Shown: piece by piece, positions 1 to 9,684 of the stretch
How the letters are laid out: each line of letters begins with the position of its first letter
Numbering within the stretch: the stretch's first letter is position 1
DNA from: Prochlorococcus sp. AG-347-K16
GTDB lineage: Bacteria > Cyanobacteriota > Cyanobacteriia > PCC-6307 > Cyanobiaceae
Assembly (NCBI GenBank): GCA_003281405.1
Contig: QCCD01000016.1
Coordinates: 1-32,459, forward strand
DNA length: 32,459 nucleotides
Direction of reading: 5' to 3'
Notes under the pieces: generated by a model
What the model was told of the DNA's origin: nothing
Databases searched by the model: none
Seen by the model: the letters and a program-made list of their open reading frames with translations, nothing else
Translations under genes and position numbers: made by a program

Positions 1-38
1 ACCGATTATGGAGAATAGCAAATATAAAGAATTTACCC

Positions 39-1946
39 ATGGGTAAGGTAGTAGGAATTGATTTAGGAACAACTAATAGTTGTGTCGCAGTAATGGAAGG
101 TGGTAAGCCTACTGTAATAGCAAATGCTGAGGGTTTCAGAACTACTCCATCAGTTGTTGCATATACAAAAAATCAAGATCAGCTTGTTGGACAAATAGCA
201 AAAAGACAAGCTGTAATGAACCCTGAAAATACTTTTTATTCTGCAAAACGTTTTGTTGGTAGGAGAGTTGATGAAGTTAACGAAGAATCTAAAGAAGTTA
301 GTTATTCTGTAGAAAAATCTGGTTCTAGTGTCAAACTAAAATGCCCAATTTTGGATAAACAGTTTTCTCCTGAAGAGGTTAGTTCTCAAGTTTTAAGAAA
401 GCTAGCAGATGATGCAGGTAAATATCTTGGTGACAAAGTTACACAGGCTGTAATTACAGTTCCAGCTTATTTTAATGATTCCCAAAGACAGGCTACTAAA
501 GATGCTGGAAAGATTGCAGGTTTAGAAGTTCTCAGAATCGTTAATGAGCCAACTGCTGCGGCTTTAGCATATGGTTTGGATAAAGAAAATGAAAAGATTC
601 TTGTTTTTGATTTAGGTGGAGGTACATTTGACGTTTCAGTTATTGAAGCTGGTGATGGAGTAACTGAAGTTTTATCTACATCTGGAGATACACATTTAGG
701 TGGTGATGATTTTGATAGATGCATCGTAGATCACTTAGCAAATACTTTTAAAACTAATGAGGGAATTGATCTCAGACAAGATAAGCAAGCTTTGCAAAGA
801 TTGACTGAAGCTGCAGAAAAAGCAAAAATAGAGCTCTCAAATGCTACGCAAAGTGAAATAAATTTACCTTTTATTACAGCGACTCCTGAAGGACCAAAAC
901 ATTTGGATTTGAACCTTACTAGAGGAAAGTTCGAGGAATTAGCAGCTTCTTTAATTGATAGGTGTAAGACCCCAGTTGAGAGAGCTATAAGTGATGCAAA
1001 AATTTCTACTAGTGAAATTGATGAAGTTGTTATGGTTGGAGGCTCATCTAGAATACCTGCTGTTCTAGATTTAGTTAAAAAAATAATTGGTAAAGAACCA
1101 AATCAAACTGTTAATCCTGATGAAGTAGTAGCTGTTGGAGCTGCAATTCAGGGAGGAGTTTTGGCAGGAGAAGTTAAAGATATATTGCTGCTCGACGTTA
1201 CTCCACTCTCTTTAGGTGTAGAGACTTTAGGGGGAGTAATGACAAAAATGATAAATCGAAATACTACAGTACCTACGAAGAAATCTGAAACATATTCAAC
1301 TGCTGTCGATGGACAAACAAATGTAGAAATTCATGTATTGCAGGGTGAAAGAGAAATGGCTTCTGATAACAAAAGCTTAGGAACTTTTAGATTGGATGGA
1401 ATACCGTCAGCACCAAGAGGCGTTCCGCAAATCGAAGTTACATTTGATATCGATGCAAATGGAATTCTTAGTGTTACTGCTAAAGATAAAGGAAGTGGTA
1501 AAGAGCAAAGTATTTCTATAACTGGTGCTTCTACTCTATCTGATAATGAAGTAGAAAAAATGGTAAAAGATGCTGAATCAAATGCATCTGCAGATAAAGA
1601 AAAAAGAGAAAAAATTGATTTAAAAAATCAAGCTGAAACACTTGTGTATCAGACAGAAAAGCAACTTGGTGAGTTAGGAGACAAAGTTGATGCTTCAGCA
1701 AAGTCTAAAGTTGAAGAAAAAAGTAATGCTTTAAAAGAAGCAACTTCAAAAGAAGATTATGAATCAATGAAAAAACTTCTTGAAGAACTCCAGCAAGAGC
1801 TTTATGCAGTTGGTTCATCTGTTTATCAGCAACCAGGCAATCAGCCACCAGCACCTGGTGCAACAGGTGGTCCTGATCAGAGTGATTCAAATGAAAAAGG
1901 TGGAGATGATGTAATTGATGCAGATTTTACTGAAACAAAAGATTAG
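39..1946 (+). CDS. dnaK: Hsp70 chaperone DnaK (DnaK2-type)
   Basis: Cytosolic ATP-driven Hsp70 chaperone that binds exposed hydrophobic segments of unfolded proteins with DnaJ and GrpE partners, neither of which is in the window. The N-terminal actin-like ATPase domain shows [10 protein letters not shown] at residues 6-15, [10 protein letters not shown] near 195 and VGGSSRIP near 335. A substrate-binding beta domain with [11 protein letters not shown] follows, then a helical lid and a disordered Gly/Pro/Gln-rich tail ending in the DVIDADFTE-type co-chaperone motif. Its 635 residues match the family norm (E. coli 638). The ATG at 39 is directly followed by the conserved start of the family. 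No clear Shine-Dalgarno site precedes it, and most of the promoter lies outside the window. Its stop codon overlaps the stop of the convergent oxidase gene by three bases. Cyanobacteria carry several dnaK copies; the intact tail suggests the main housekeeping paralogue, but that is inference. Confidence 0.97.
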   Translation: MGKVVGIDLGTTNSCVAVMEGGKPTVIANAEGFRTTPSVVAYTKNQDQLVGQIAKRQAVMNPENTFYSAKRFVGRRVDEVNEESKEVSYSVEKSGSSVKLKCPILDKQFSPEEVSSQVLRKLADDAGKYLGDKVTQAVITVPAYFNDSQRQATKDAGKIAGLEVLRIVNEPTAAALAYGLDKENEKILVFDLGGGTFDVSVIEAGDGVTEVLSTSGDTHLGGDDFDRCIVDHLANTFKTNEGIDLRQDKQALQRLTEAAEKAKIELSNATQSEINLPFITATPEGPKHLDLNLTRGKFEELAASLIDRCKTPVERAISDAKISTSEIDEVVMVGGSSRIPAVLDLVKKIIGKEPNQTVNPDEVVAVGAAIQGGVLAGEVKDILLLDVTPLSLGVETLGGVMTKMINRNTTVPTKKSETYSTAVDGQTNVEIHVLQGEREMASDNKSLGTFRLDGIPSAPRGVPQIEVTFDIDANGILSVTAKDKGSGKEQSISITGASTLSDNEVEKMVKDAESNASADKEKREKIDLKNQAETLVYQTEKQLGELGDKVDASAKSKVEEKSNALKEATSKEDYESMKKLLEELQQELYAVGSSVYQQPGNQPPAPGATGGPDQSDSNEKGGDDVIDADFTETKD

Positions 1947-3025
1947 TTAAGGTAATTTTTAATTTCATTAGCAACCCATTTAGAACAAGCTGGGGCAAGT
2001 AAAATCCCATTTTTATAAAAACCTGTACATATAATTAGTCCATCTTCAAGATTTTTCATTATTGGTGAAGGTTCACCATCTGGTCTAGACCTAATTCCGT
2101 ACCACTTTTTAGAAATTTTTCCTTTCTCCAGCCAATTTGGTTTTTTATCGAGAAAATGTGTGAGTTTTTCGAATGTATTGTTTTCTGGCTGAGTACTATA
2201 TTCGTCAGTTGATCCAATAATAAGCTTATTTTTTGATTTTAGAATTATATTTTTACCATTTATATTGAATTGTTTTGGCAGCGATAACAAATCAACTTCT
2301 GCATCATTAATCTCAATTTCCATAGCTTGACCTAAAACAGGCTTTAATTCGATGTTGTGAGTTCGGCTATCTATTAAATCAATCGCTTTTAGCGAATTAC
2401 ACAAAATAACCATGTCAGATTTGATATTTTCATTATTCCTTGTCGTAGAAATCCATTGATTGTTTGATTTTCTTATTTTTATTATTTCTTCTTGTAAATA
2501 ATTTACTTTTTTATGTTTTAGATATTTATCTAATGTTTGAAGTAACGATAAAGCATTTATTCTTCCATCTTTGAAGGAGATCATTCCTTTTATATTTTTT
2601 GTTTGGAAGGCTTTATTTATATTCTTGATTAATATTGAGTCTCTTTCGAGAATTATTAACGTTGGATCATTATTTTCATAAACAAATTTCTCTAATTTTT
2701 TAAACTTTTCTTCATTAGTAGTTAGTTGTATTAATGGTTTTTCGATATTTAATTCATAATTAAATTTTTGTAGGAACGTAATCCATTGTGGCCATAATTC
2801 AATGCTTTGTTTCCTGAGATCCCAGCTTCTGCCCCTTCTTTTTTGATACATATTACCCATTAGCAAGCCTAAAGCTGCATTGCTACTATTTTGGAGTTGA
2901 GTTGGATCTATTATCGTTACCTGGAAACCTAATTCTGATAATTCTAAGGCGTTAAATTTTCCAATAATCCCTGATCCAATAATAACTATTTTTGCTTTTT
3001 GAAAATTTTCTTTTAAGCTTTTCAT
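1943..3025 (-). CDS. FAD-dependent amino-acid oxidase, ThiO (glycine oxidase)-like
   Basis: Member of the D-amino-acid oxidase (DAO) superfamily of flavoproteins. The N-terminus has a Rossmann dinucleotide fold, [16 protein letters not shown], at about residues 14-29, with an acidic residue ending the second strand (TIID). The C-terminal part reads [15 protein letters not shown] and then [13 protein letters not shown]. This matches the GxYRNGILLAP signature of glycine oxidases (ThiO), which supply iminoglycine for thiamine thiazole synthesis. Length (360 aa) fits the family. No thiamine genes are nearby, so the substrate is inferred; another small amino acid or imino acid is possible. It runs opposite to dnaK, their stop codons overlapping, and diverges from purU with only 48 bases between the start codons. 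Confidence 0.72.
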   Translation of the reverse strand: MKSLKENFQKAKIVIIGSGIIGKFNALELSELGFQVTIIDPTQLQNSSNAALGLLMGNMYQKRRGRSWDLRKQSIELWPQWITFLQKFNYELNIEKPLIQLTTNEEKFKKLEKFVYENNDPTLIILERDSILIKNINKAFQTKNIKGMISFKDGRINALSLLQTLDKYLKHKKVNYLQEEIIKIRKSNNQWISTTRNNENIKSDMVILCNSLKAIDLIDSRTHNIELKPVLGQAMEIEINDAEVDLLSLPKQFNINGKNIILKSKNKLIIGSTDEYSTQPENNTFEKLTHFLDKKPNWLEKGKISKKWYGIRSRPDGEPSPIMKNLEDGLIICTGFYKNGILLAPACSKWVANEIKNYLN

Positions 3026-3073
3026 TGATATATTAGATATGCTTGCTTATTTGACTTAATAGTTAAAGATTTT

Positions 3074-3928
3074 TTGGAACATCCTTCAATTATATTCAAA
3101 ATTGTTTGTCCCGATCGTCCAGGCCTTGTAAGTTTACTTACAAGTTGGATTTCAAATTACGGTGGCAACATAAAACATTCTGATCATCATACAGATCAAG
3201 ATGCAGGTTTGTTTCTTAGTCGAATTGAATGGAATAGTAACAATGAATCTTTAAATAGGGATGAAATTTATAAAGAATTTGAAAAAATTGCAGATGCAGT
3301 AAATGGACAATTTAACGTAAATTATTCTGATGAAATCCCTAATGTTGCTATTTTCGTGAGCAAACAAAATCATTGTTTGATTGATTTACTTTGGCGAGTA
3401 AGAAATGGAGAACTCAAAATGAAAGTTCCTTTAATAATTTCAAATCATTCTCATCTTGAAAATATTGCGAATGACTTTAATGCAAAATTTGTCCAAATTG
3501 ATACCTTTAAAAATGATAAAACTATTGTTGAAGATCAATTTTTAAATTTACTAAAAGAATATGACATTGATCTTGTTGTATTAGCCAAATATATGCAAAT
3601 TTTGAGTGACTCTTTTTTAAAAAAGTTTTCTTCAATAATAAATATTCACCATTCTTTCTTACCTGCATTTAAGGGCGGGCAGCCATATCATAGAGCATGG
3701 AAGAGAGGTGTTAAATTAATCGGTGCTACTGCTCACTATGTTACTGAAGATCTTGATGAAGGCCCGATAATAGAGCAGTGTACAGTTAATGTAAGTCATA
3801 GGGATGAAGTTGATGATTTGGTTAGAAAAGGAAGAGATATTGAAAGAATAGCTTTAGCAAGAGCAGTTAGATTACATCTAAATCATCAAGTATTTGTCTA
3901 TAACAGCAAAACTGCTGTTTTTGATTGA
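3074..3928 (+). CDS. purU: Formyltetrahydrofolate deformylase PurU
   Basis: Hydrolyses 10-formyltetrahydrofolate to tetrahydrofolate and formate, balancing one-carbon pools and supplying formate for purine synthesis. Residues 1-80 form an ACT regulatory domain (FKIVCPDRPGLVSLL and the HHTDQDAG segment). Residues from about 87 form the formyltransferase-fold catalytic domain. The triad is visible as Asn and His in INIHHSFLPAFKG and Asp in DEGPIIEQ. The 284-residue length is typical. The start is a TTG; reading upstream in frame, an in-frame TGA is reached with no ATG or GTG between, so a non-ATG start seems forced, though ATA or ATT cannot be ruled out. No Shine-Dalgarno site is visible. The tail-to-tail gap to the ClC gene is 10 bases. 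Confidence 0.93.
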   Translation: MEHPSIIFKIVCPDRPGLVSLLTSWISNYGGNIKHSDHHTDQDAGLFLSRIEWNSNNESLNRDEIYKEFEKIADAVNGQFNVNYSDEIPNVAIFVSKQNHCLIDLLWRVRNGELKMKVPLIISNHSHLENIANDFNAKFVQIDTFKNDKTIVEDQFLNLLKEYDIDLVVLAKYMQILSDSFLKKFSSIINIHHSFLPAFKGGQPYHRAWKRGVKLIGATAHYVTEDLDEGPIIEQCTVNVSHRDEVDDLVRKGRDIERIALARAVRLHLNHQVFVYNSKTAVFD

Positions 3929-3938
3929 AGATAGTTTC

Positions 3939-5297
3939 CTAGTCTTCTAATTCTATTTGTATTTGTCTTTCATAAATTGATTCTTCATTAAAAGCTCTTG
4001 CTATCAAGAAACTAGCAATGCAGCTGATTAACACAGGTTTCATTATTAATAAATTTTTTGTTAAAGCAAAAGCTAAAAACATTGCTGTTATTGGCGTTCG
4101 AGAACATCCTGCTACGAAAGCTCCCATTCCAGCAAAAATGTATGTACTAGGTGCATGTCCTGTAGCAATTTCTACCCAGCTCCCCATTATTAGTCCTATT
4201 GACCCTCCTAAAGTAAGCATTGGATAGAATAATCCTCCAGGAGCTCCGGATGCTGCAGCTAAACCTGTCGTGATAAATAGTACTAAAACTGCTAATAAAG
4301 CAATTCCAATACTTGTATTTTGTTCAGCTATTATTTTCTGTAATTCATCTAAATTATGAAATGTACTAGGTAAAAAAGAGTAGATACTTCCTAAAATAAG
4401 TCCACAGATACTCATTTTTAAAACAAATTTATTTTTATACCACTTTTTCCCAAGATTTTGCATTAACAAAACATATCTGCTGTACAATTCTGCAAATATC
4501 CCAATAATTATTCCTAGTAAAACTAAGTAAATAAAATCTACAGGTAAGAAAAAAACTGATGGGTCATATTCTTTTTGAATCAAAAATCCGAGGTTAAAAT
4601 CAAAGCCTCCTGCTTTAGGATCTAAACCCAAGGCTTGAATAATATCAGCAGATGAATCTGCAATAAAAGTTGTAATTACTACTAATAATAAAATTACTGG
4701 TCTAGCAGAGTTTAATAACTCCTCTATTGCATAAATAAACCCTCCTAATGGAGCGCTAAATACTGCAGCTATTCCAGCACCACCACCTGCTGCTACTATT
4801 ACTCTTCTGAAAGCTGTAGGAGCTTTGAGCCACTTGGCCATTTGCCAAGCTACCGATCCTCCCATTTGAACTGATGGACCTTCTGGGCCCAAAGGGAATC
4901 CACTACCAATAGCAATAATTCCTGATATGAGCTTTACTAATCCTACTTTTAAATTCATTGGAACTTTTTTATGTCTTAAGAAACCCATGATTTGACTCAC
5001 ACCTGAACCTTTTGCGGCAGGTGCTATATTTTTGATCAAATATCCTGCAATAGCTCCTCCTAGAGCTCCAAAAATAGGTAAAACCGCAATAGATGGGAAT
5101 TGGTCTAATAATGCTAATCTCCAATTATTAATAAAGTAGATTCCAGTTTTAAAAGATATGCTTGTAATTGAAGCCCCTAGACCTGTTAATAAGAGCGAAA
5201 ATGCAACGACTAGAGATCTTTGTTTTAATAATTTTTTGATGCTACGAGAAGAATTATTACTTGTTTTTTGAATATTATCTTTTATAAAGTTTGGCAT
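3939..5297 (-). CDS. ClC-family chloride/proton antiporter
   Basis: Inner-membrane ClC protein of 452 residues with many hydrophobic helices. The anion-pathway motifs are present: GSGVSQ at 97-102, GPEGP at 137-141 and SAPLGG near 181. The external gating glutamate is E139. The internal proton-transfer glutamate is one of the pair in YAIEELL (E192/E193), corresponding to the IEE of E. coli ClC. Having both suggests H+-coupled exchange rather than a passive channel. The tyrosine that coordinates the central anion in E. coli ClC (Y445) appears by eye to be Leu416 (ALTKNLLI). No C-terminal CBS domains are present. It begins 9 bases after the acnB stop, so it is probably the second gene of an acnB transcript. 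Substrate preference (Cl- or another anion) cannot be told from sequence alone. Confidence 0.92.
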   Translation of the reverse strand: MPNFIKDNIQKTSNNSSRSIKKLLKQRSLVVAFSLLLTGLGASITSISFKTGIYFINNWRLALLDQFPSIAVLPIFGALGGAIAGYLIKNIAPAAKGSGVSQIMGFLRHKKVPMNLKVGLVKLISGIIAIGSGFPLGPEGPSVQMGGSVAWQMAKWLKAPTAFRRVIVAAGGGAGIAAVFSAPLGGFIYAIEELLNSARPVILLLVVITTFIADSSADIIQALGLDPKAGGFDFNLGFLIQKEYDPSVFFLPVDFIYLVLLGIIIGIFAELYSRYVLLMQNLGKKWYKNKFVLKMSICGLILGSIYSFLPSTFHNLDELQKIIAEQNTSIGIALLAVLVLFITTGLAAASGAPGGLFYPMLTLGGSIGLIMGSWVEIATGHAPSTYIFAGMGAFVAGCSRTPITAMFLAFALTKNLLIMKPVLISCIASFLIARAFNEESIYERQIQIELED

Positions 5298-5306
5298 GGT
5301 CCATGA

Positions 5307-7880
5307 TTACTTTGTCAAACTGAAATCGTGTATTTCATCAAATTGAAGATAGCGATAAAGCTCATCTGAATATGGATTAATTTTATTTTTAGTAATATCT
5401 TGATATTCTTCTATTTCAGGTATTTTTCCAAGCAGTGCACAAACTGCTGCCAATTCTGCACTCCCTAAAAATACTTGCGCATTCTTGCCAAGTCTATTGT
5501 CAAAATTTCTTGTACTGGTAGAAAATACTACAGAACCTTCATCAACTCTAGCTTGATTTCCCATACATAAAGAACAGCCTGGCAATTCTAATCTTGCACC
5601 ACACTCTTCAAATATTTTATAGTAGCCTTCAGCTTTAAGAGTTTCTTCATCCATCTTGGTTGGTGGACAAATCCATAATTTAGCTTTTAAATTCTGTACT
5701 CCTTCAAGAACTTTTGCAGCTGCCCTGTAATGACCAATATTTGTCATGCAAGAACCTATAAAAACCTCGTCAATATTTGTATTTGCAACATCAGTGATTT
5801 CTTTTACATTATCTGGATCATTAGGGCAAGCAACTATAGGTTGTGTTACTTTTGCTAAATCAATTTCAATGATTTCTTCATACTGAGCGTTTGAATCTGG
5901 TTGAATTAATGATGGTTTTTTTAACCAATTTTTCATATCATTTATTCTTCTTAAAATAGATTTTGAATCTTCATAATTGCTTTCGATCATTTTTTCTAGC
6001 AGGCAAATATTGCTTTTTAAATATTCTTGAACAGTTTCTTGGGATAAAAGTATTGTGCTACCAGCGCATGAGCGTTCTGCAGTAGCATCAGTAAGTTCAA
6101 AAGCTTGTTCAAGTTTTAGGTTTGGTAATCCCTCAATTTCCATAATTTTCCCATTGAATATATTTTTCTTATTTGCTTTCTCAACAGTTAAGAGTCCTTT
6201 CTTAATTGCGAAGAGAGGGATTGCATTTACTAAATCTCTTAGAGTAATTCCTGGTAATAATTCTCCCTTAAATTTAACCAGCACAGATTCTGGCATATTT
6301 AATGGCATTGATCCTATTGCAGCGGCAAAGGCAACGATGCCCGAGCCTCCAGGAAACGAAATGCCAAGAGGAAATCTAGTATGACTATCTCCGCCTGTAC
6401 CAACAGTATCTGGAAGAAGCATTCTATTAAGCCAGCTATGAATTATGCCGTCTCCAGGCTTAAGAGCTACTCCACCTCTTTGAGATATAAAATCAGGTAA
6501 TTCTTTATGGGTCACTAGATCTACTGGTTTAGGATAAGCAGCTGTATGACAAAAACTTTGCATCACTAAATCTGCAGTAAATCCTAAACAAGCTAATTCT
6601 TTTAGTTCATCTCTAGTCATTGGCCCAGTAGTATCTTGACTACCAACTGTGGTCATAATTGGCTCACAGGTCATTCCTGGCCTTACTCCATCTAAACCGC
6701 ATGCTTTGCCTACTATTTTTTGAGCTTGAGTAAAGCCGGCATTACTTTCGGTTGGATTTTGTGGTCTGGTAAATATTTCACTAGGTTGATAATCTAATTT
6801 ATTTCTAATTTTGTCCGTAAGAGATCTTCCAATCATAAGATTAATTCTTCCGCCAGCTTGAATCTCATCAGTAAGAGTTGATGGATACAAGTCGAATTTG
6901 CTTATTAATTCTTCAGTATTTGAATCTTTTTCAATTTTTTTAATAATGCCTGCATGAGGATATATTTTAATAACATCTCCTGTTTTCATTTGAGATACGT
7001 CAGCTTCTATAGGTAAAGCTCCTGAATCTTGTGCAGTATTAAAAAAAATTGGGGCTATTTTGCTACCAATTATTATTCCACCTGTTTTTTTGTTTGGAAC
7101 AAAAGCAATATCTTCTCCTATATGCCAAATGAGTGAATTAATAGCAGATTTTCTAGAACTCCCTGTTCCAACAACATCTCCAACATAAGCTATGGGTAAA
7201 TTTTGTTTTTTTAAATTATCAAGAATCTTTAGTCCATCAGGTTTTTTGAATTCCAACATAGCTAATGCGTGCATCGGAATATCCGGGCGTGTTGTTGCAT
7301 GTACAGCTGGAGATAAGTCGTCTGTGTTTGTTTCACCGTCAACTTTAAACACTAAACAAGTAATCTCTTTCTCCAGAACTTTTTTATTTTTGAACCATTC
7401 TGCATTTGCCCAACTATTTACAACCTCTTTTGCATAAAAATTATTTTGAGATAATTCATAGATTTCATTAGCTGAGTCATAAACAAGAATAATATTTTTT
7501 AAAACTTCTGCCGCTTTTTTAGCAAGTAAACTATTTTTTCCTTTTAGTATTTCAACCAGAGAATTTACATTATATCCGCCTATCATTGTTCCTAGTATTT
7601 CAATTGCTTTTTCGGGATTAATTGATTTGCAATATTTTTCGGAATTTACAATAGCTGTAAGCCAGCTTGCTTTTACATAAGCAGCTTCATCAACTCCTGG
7701 TGGTACTCTATTTATTAGTAAATCAAGTAAATAAGAAGAATCGTAAGAACTATCTTGTTCCAATAATTTTGTAATACAATTTGTTTGCTCAGCATTTAGA
7801 GGTAAAGGAGGTATACCTTTGGCTGCTCTTTCAGCTACGTGATCTGCGTAATCTTTTAGCAATGTTTCCAAATTCTTCAT
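5307..7880 (-). CDS. acnB: Aconitate hydratase B
   Basis: TCA-cycle enzyme that interconverts citrate and isocitrate through a [4Fe-4S] cluster. In cyanobacteria it feeds isocitrate dehydrogenase and so 2-oxoglutarate for nitrogen assimilation. AcnB-type order is seen: an N-terminal HEAT-like domain (residues 1-160), then the swivel domain with DGETNTDDLSPA and VGTGSSRKSAIN, then the catalytic core. Cluster cysteines are visible in FIGSCMTNIGH and in the CxxC of LPGCSLCMGNQ. Substrate and active-site segments include GGDSHTRFPLG and STSTRNFDNR. Its 857 residues match AcnB (about 865) and not the shorter-domain AcnA order. No Shine-Dalgarno site precedes the ATG. It diverges from the DAHP synthase gene across 97 AT-rich bases, which must hold both promoters. 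Confidence 0.96.
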   Translation of the reverse strand: MKNLETLLKDYADHVAERAAKGIPPLPLNAEQTNCITKLLEQDSSYDSSYLLDLLINRVPPGVDEAAYVKASWLTAIVNSEKYCKSINPEKAIEILGTMIGGYNVNSLVEILKGKNSLLAKKAAEVLKNIILVYDSANEIYELSQNNFYAKEVVNSWANAEWFKNKKVLEKEITCLVFKVDGETNTDDLSPAVHATTRPDIPMHALAMLEFKKPDGLKILDNLKKQNLPIAYVGDVVGTGSSRKSAINSLIWHIGEDIAFVPNKKTGGIIIGSKIAPIFFNTAQDSGALPIEADVSQMKTGDVIKIYPHAGIIKKIEKDSNTEELISKFDLYPSTLTDEIQAGGRINLMIGRSLTDKIRNKLDYQPSEIFTRPQNPTESNAGFTQAQKIVGKACGLDGVRPGMTCEPIMTTVGSQDTTGPMTRDELKELACLGFTADLVMQSFCHTAAYPKPVDLVTHKELPDFISQRGGVALKPGDGIIHSWLNRMLLPDTVGTGGDSHTRFPLGISFPGGSGIVAFAAAIGSMPLNMPESVLVKFKGELLPGITLRDLVNAIPLFAIKKGLLTVEKANKKNIFNGKIMEIEGLPNLKLEQAFELTDATAERSCAGSTILLSQETVQEYLKSNICLLEKMIESNYEDSKSILRRINDMKNWLKKPSLIQPDSNAQYEEIIEIDLAKVTQPIVACPNDPDNVKEITDVANTNIDEVFIGSCMTNIGHYRAAAKVLEGVQNLKAKLWICPPTKMDEETLKAEGYYKIFEECGARLELPGCSLCMGNQARVDEGSVVFSTSTRNFDNRLGKNAQVFLGSAELAAVCALLGKIPEIEEYQDITKNKINPYSDELYRYLQFDEIHDFSLTK

Positions 7881-7977
7881 TAGTAAGGTTTAATGCCTAA
7901 TCTATTGTTATTTTTAATATTGAAAAGGAGAGTATTCATAAATGCTTTTTTAAATATTCAAACTTCTTAATTAATCA

Positions 7978-9045
7978 ATGACGACATCATCAAATAATTC
8001 AGCTTTAGAAAAGACATCAGATTTACATGTTGTTGAAACACGTCCATTAATACCTCCAAGCAGATTACATAATGATATACCTTTAGATCACGCCTCTGCC
8101 AATACAGTATCTAAAACAAGAAGATCGATACAAAATATTTTGCATCATAATGATCAGAAGCTTCTGGTAATCGTGGGTCCATGTTCAATTCATGATCTAG
8201 AGGCGGCGAAGGAATATTCAAAATATATTCAAAACTTCCGAGAAATTTATAAAGATAAATTAGAAATAATAATGAGAGTATATTTTGAGAAGCCAAGGAC
8301 AACTATTGGCTGGAAAGGATTAATAAACGATCCTCATCTAGATGATTCTTATGATATTAATACTGGTTTAAGAAGGGCAAGAAGTTTGCTTTCATATCTA
8401 GCAACTCGTGGTATACCTTCTGCTACAGAATTATTAGATCCAATTGTTCCTCAATACATTGCTGATTTAATAAGTTGGACAGCTATAGGTGCGCGGACTA
8501 CTGAAAGTCAAACTCATAGGGAAATGGCATCAGGATTATCTATGCCTATTGGTTTTAAAAATGGAACAGATGGTTCTTTTACAACTGCAATCAATGCAAT
8601 GCAGTCAGCTTCAAAATCGCATCATTTCTTAGGTGTAAATGAAAATGGAATGGCTTCTATTGTTAATACCACAGGAAATCCAGATGGACATATAGTTTTA
8701 AGGGGCGGGTCAAAAGGCCCAAATTTTGAAAGTGAACAAGTTAAAAGAATTTCATCTGAATTGCAGCAATGTAATCTTCCCCATAAAGTGATGATTGATT
8801 GTAGTCATGGTAATTCCAATAAAGACTTCCGAAAACAGTCAGAAGTGTTAAAAAATATAGCTTCTCAAATTAGCAATGGTGAAAAAAATATTTTAGGAGT
8901 GATGCTTGAAAGTCATTTGAAGGAGGGAAATCAAAAACTTTTAAAAAAAGAGGATCTTCAATTTGGCAGAAGCATTACAGATGCATGTATAGATATAGAA
9001 ACAACAAAGGAATTACTCGCTATTTTATACAATTCACTTAGCTAG
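7978..9045 (+). CDS. 3-deoxy-7-phosphoheptulonate synthase (class I DAHP synthase)
   Basis: First enzyme of the shikimate pathway: condenses phosphoenolpyruvate and erythrose 4-phosphate to DAHP, committing carbon to chorismate, aromatic amino acids, quinones and folate. The AroF/G/H-type class I fold is recognisable from VGPCSIHDLEAAKEYS (residues about 63-78), RVYFEKPRTTIGWKG, GARTTESQTHREMASG, KNGTDGSF, LRGGSKGPNF and IDCSHGNSNKD, which hold the metal-binding Cys and His and the phosphate-binding residues. Length (355 aa) is that of the E. coli isozymes. Whether it is inhibited by Phe, Tyr or Trp cannot be told by eye, so I give no aroF/G/H symbol. The last 8 bases overlap the convergent phytol-kinase-type gene. 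It makes the precursor of the chorismate used by pabB further along. Confidence 0.95.
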   Translation: MTTSSNNSALEKTSDLHVVETRPLIPPSRLHNDIPLDHASANTVSKTRRSIQNILHHNDQKLLVIVGPCSIHDLEAAKEYSKYIQNFREIYKDKLEIIMRVYFEKPRTTIGWKGLINDPHLDDSYDINTGLRRARSLLSYLATRGIPSATELLDPIVPQYIADLISWTAIGARTTESQTHREMASGLSMPIGFKNGTDGSFTTAINAMQSASKSHHFLGVNENGMASIVNTTGNPDGHIVLRGGSKGPNFESEQVKRISSELQQCNLPHKVMIDCSHGNSNKDFRKQSEVLKNIASQISNGEKNILGVMLESHLKEGNQKLLKKEDLQFGRSITDACIDIETTKELLAILYNSLS

Positions 9046-9679
9046 TTATAAAAAAATTAAAAAATAATGCTGATGAAATTGGAACAATCAAGTTATCTAT
9101 TCCTAAAACACTAAATTGTTCGAGCAAAGTTGCAAAAAAAGCTATTGTAAAATAATTTAAATTTAAACTATTTTGTTGGGCGTATCCTATTGAGCAAACT
9201 ACTATCAAACTTGTTAAAAACATTGTCATAGTGCCAAATAAAGATTTTTTTTGTTTAAAAAAAATCCAACTCTTTGAATTAAGGCTTTTTCCTATTAACC
9301 CAGCTAATCCATCACCAAAAGTCATTATGAAAAATCCAGTAATTAATGCATATGGATCTTTATCCCAGAAAAGATAAATCAAAATAAATAAACTTAAACA
9401 ATAAAATAATGTTCCATAACTCTCTCTCTCAACATCCTCTATTGTTGGAAACAATTTATAGTTGTAATTGATGAAAACAATTAATGAAACAATTCCTGTA
9501 AAAATTAGAGCAGAGTTTTGATTAATTTTTAAAAATTGAGCAATTGGTATTAAAGGTCCTATTCCTATATGTATTATTTTTCTTACGATTTCTTTGCTAT
9601 CTTCATTATATTTTTTAAAAACTATTGATATTAGAAAAATTGAAAATAAATAAAATAAAATTACAGTAAATTTTATCAA
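9038..9679 (-). CDS. Phytol/dolichol kinase-type membrane protein
   Basis: Integral membrane protein of the CTP-dependent polyprenol kinase family (VTE5/dolichol kinase/CdsA-like). Most of its 213 residues are hydrophobic segments. The conserved nucleotide-binding core appears as GDGLAGLIGK (about residues 122-131) followed by KQKKSLFGTMTMF, equivalent to the KSxxGS/T loop of the family. In cyanobacteria such proteins phosphorylate phytol released from chlorophyll, feeding tocopherol and chlorophyll recycling. That role here is inferred from family. The start is a TTG five bases after the stop of the upstream sigma-factor gene, so the two are almost certainly on one transcript and the reading may be translationally coupled. 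The 3' end overlaps the DAHP synthase gene by 8 bases. Confidence 0.78.
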   Translation of the reverse strand: MIKFTVILFYLFSIFLISIVFKKYNEDSKEIVRKIIHIGIGPLIPIAQFLKINQNSALIFTGIVSLIVFINYNYKLFPTIEDVERESYGTLFYCLSLFILIYLFWDKDPYALITGFFIMTFGDGLAGLIGKSLNSKSWIFFKQKKSLFGTMTMFLTSLIVVCSIGYAQQNSLNLNYFTIAFFATLLEQFSVLGIDNLIVPISSALFFNFFITS

Positions 9680-9684
9680 TTTGG

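Noticed and set aside
467-724. Antisense open frame of 85 codons over dnaK
   Set aside because: It lies inside a strongly conserved coding gene; such shadow frames also occur over acnB, pyrG, pabB and valS, and none shows a domain.
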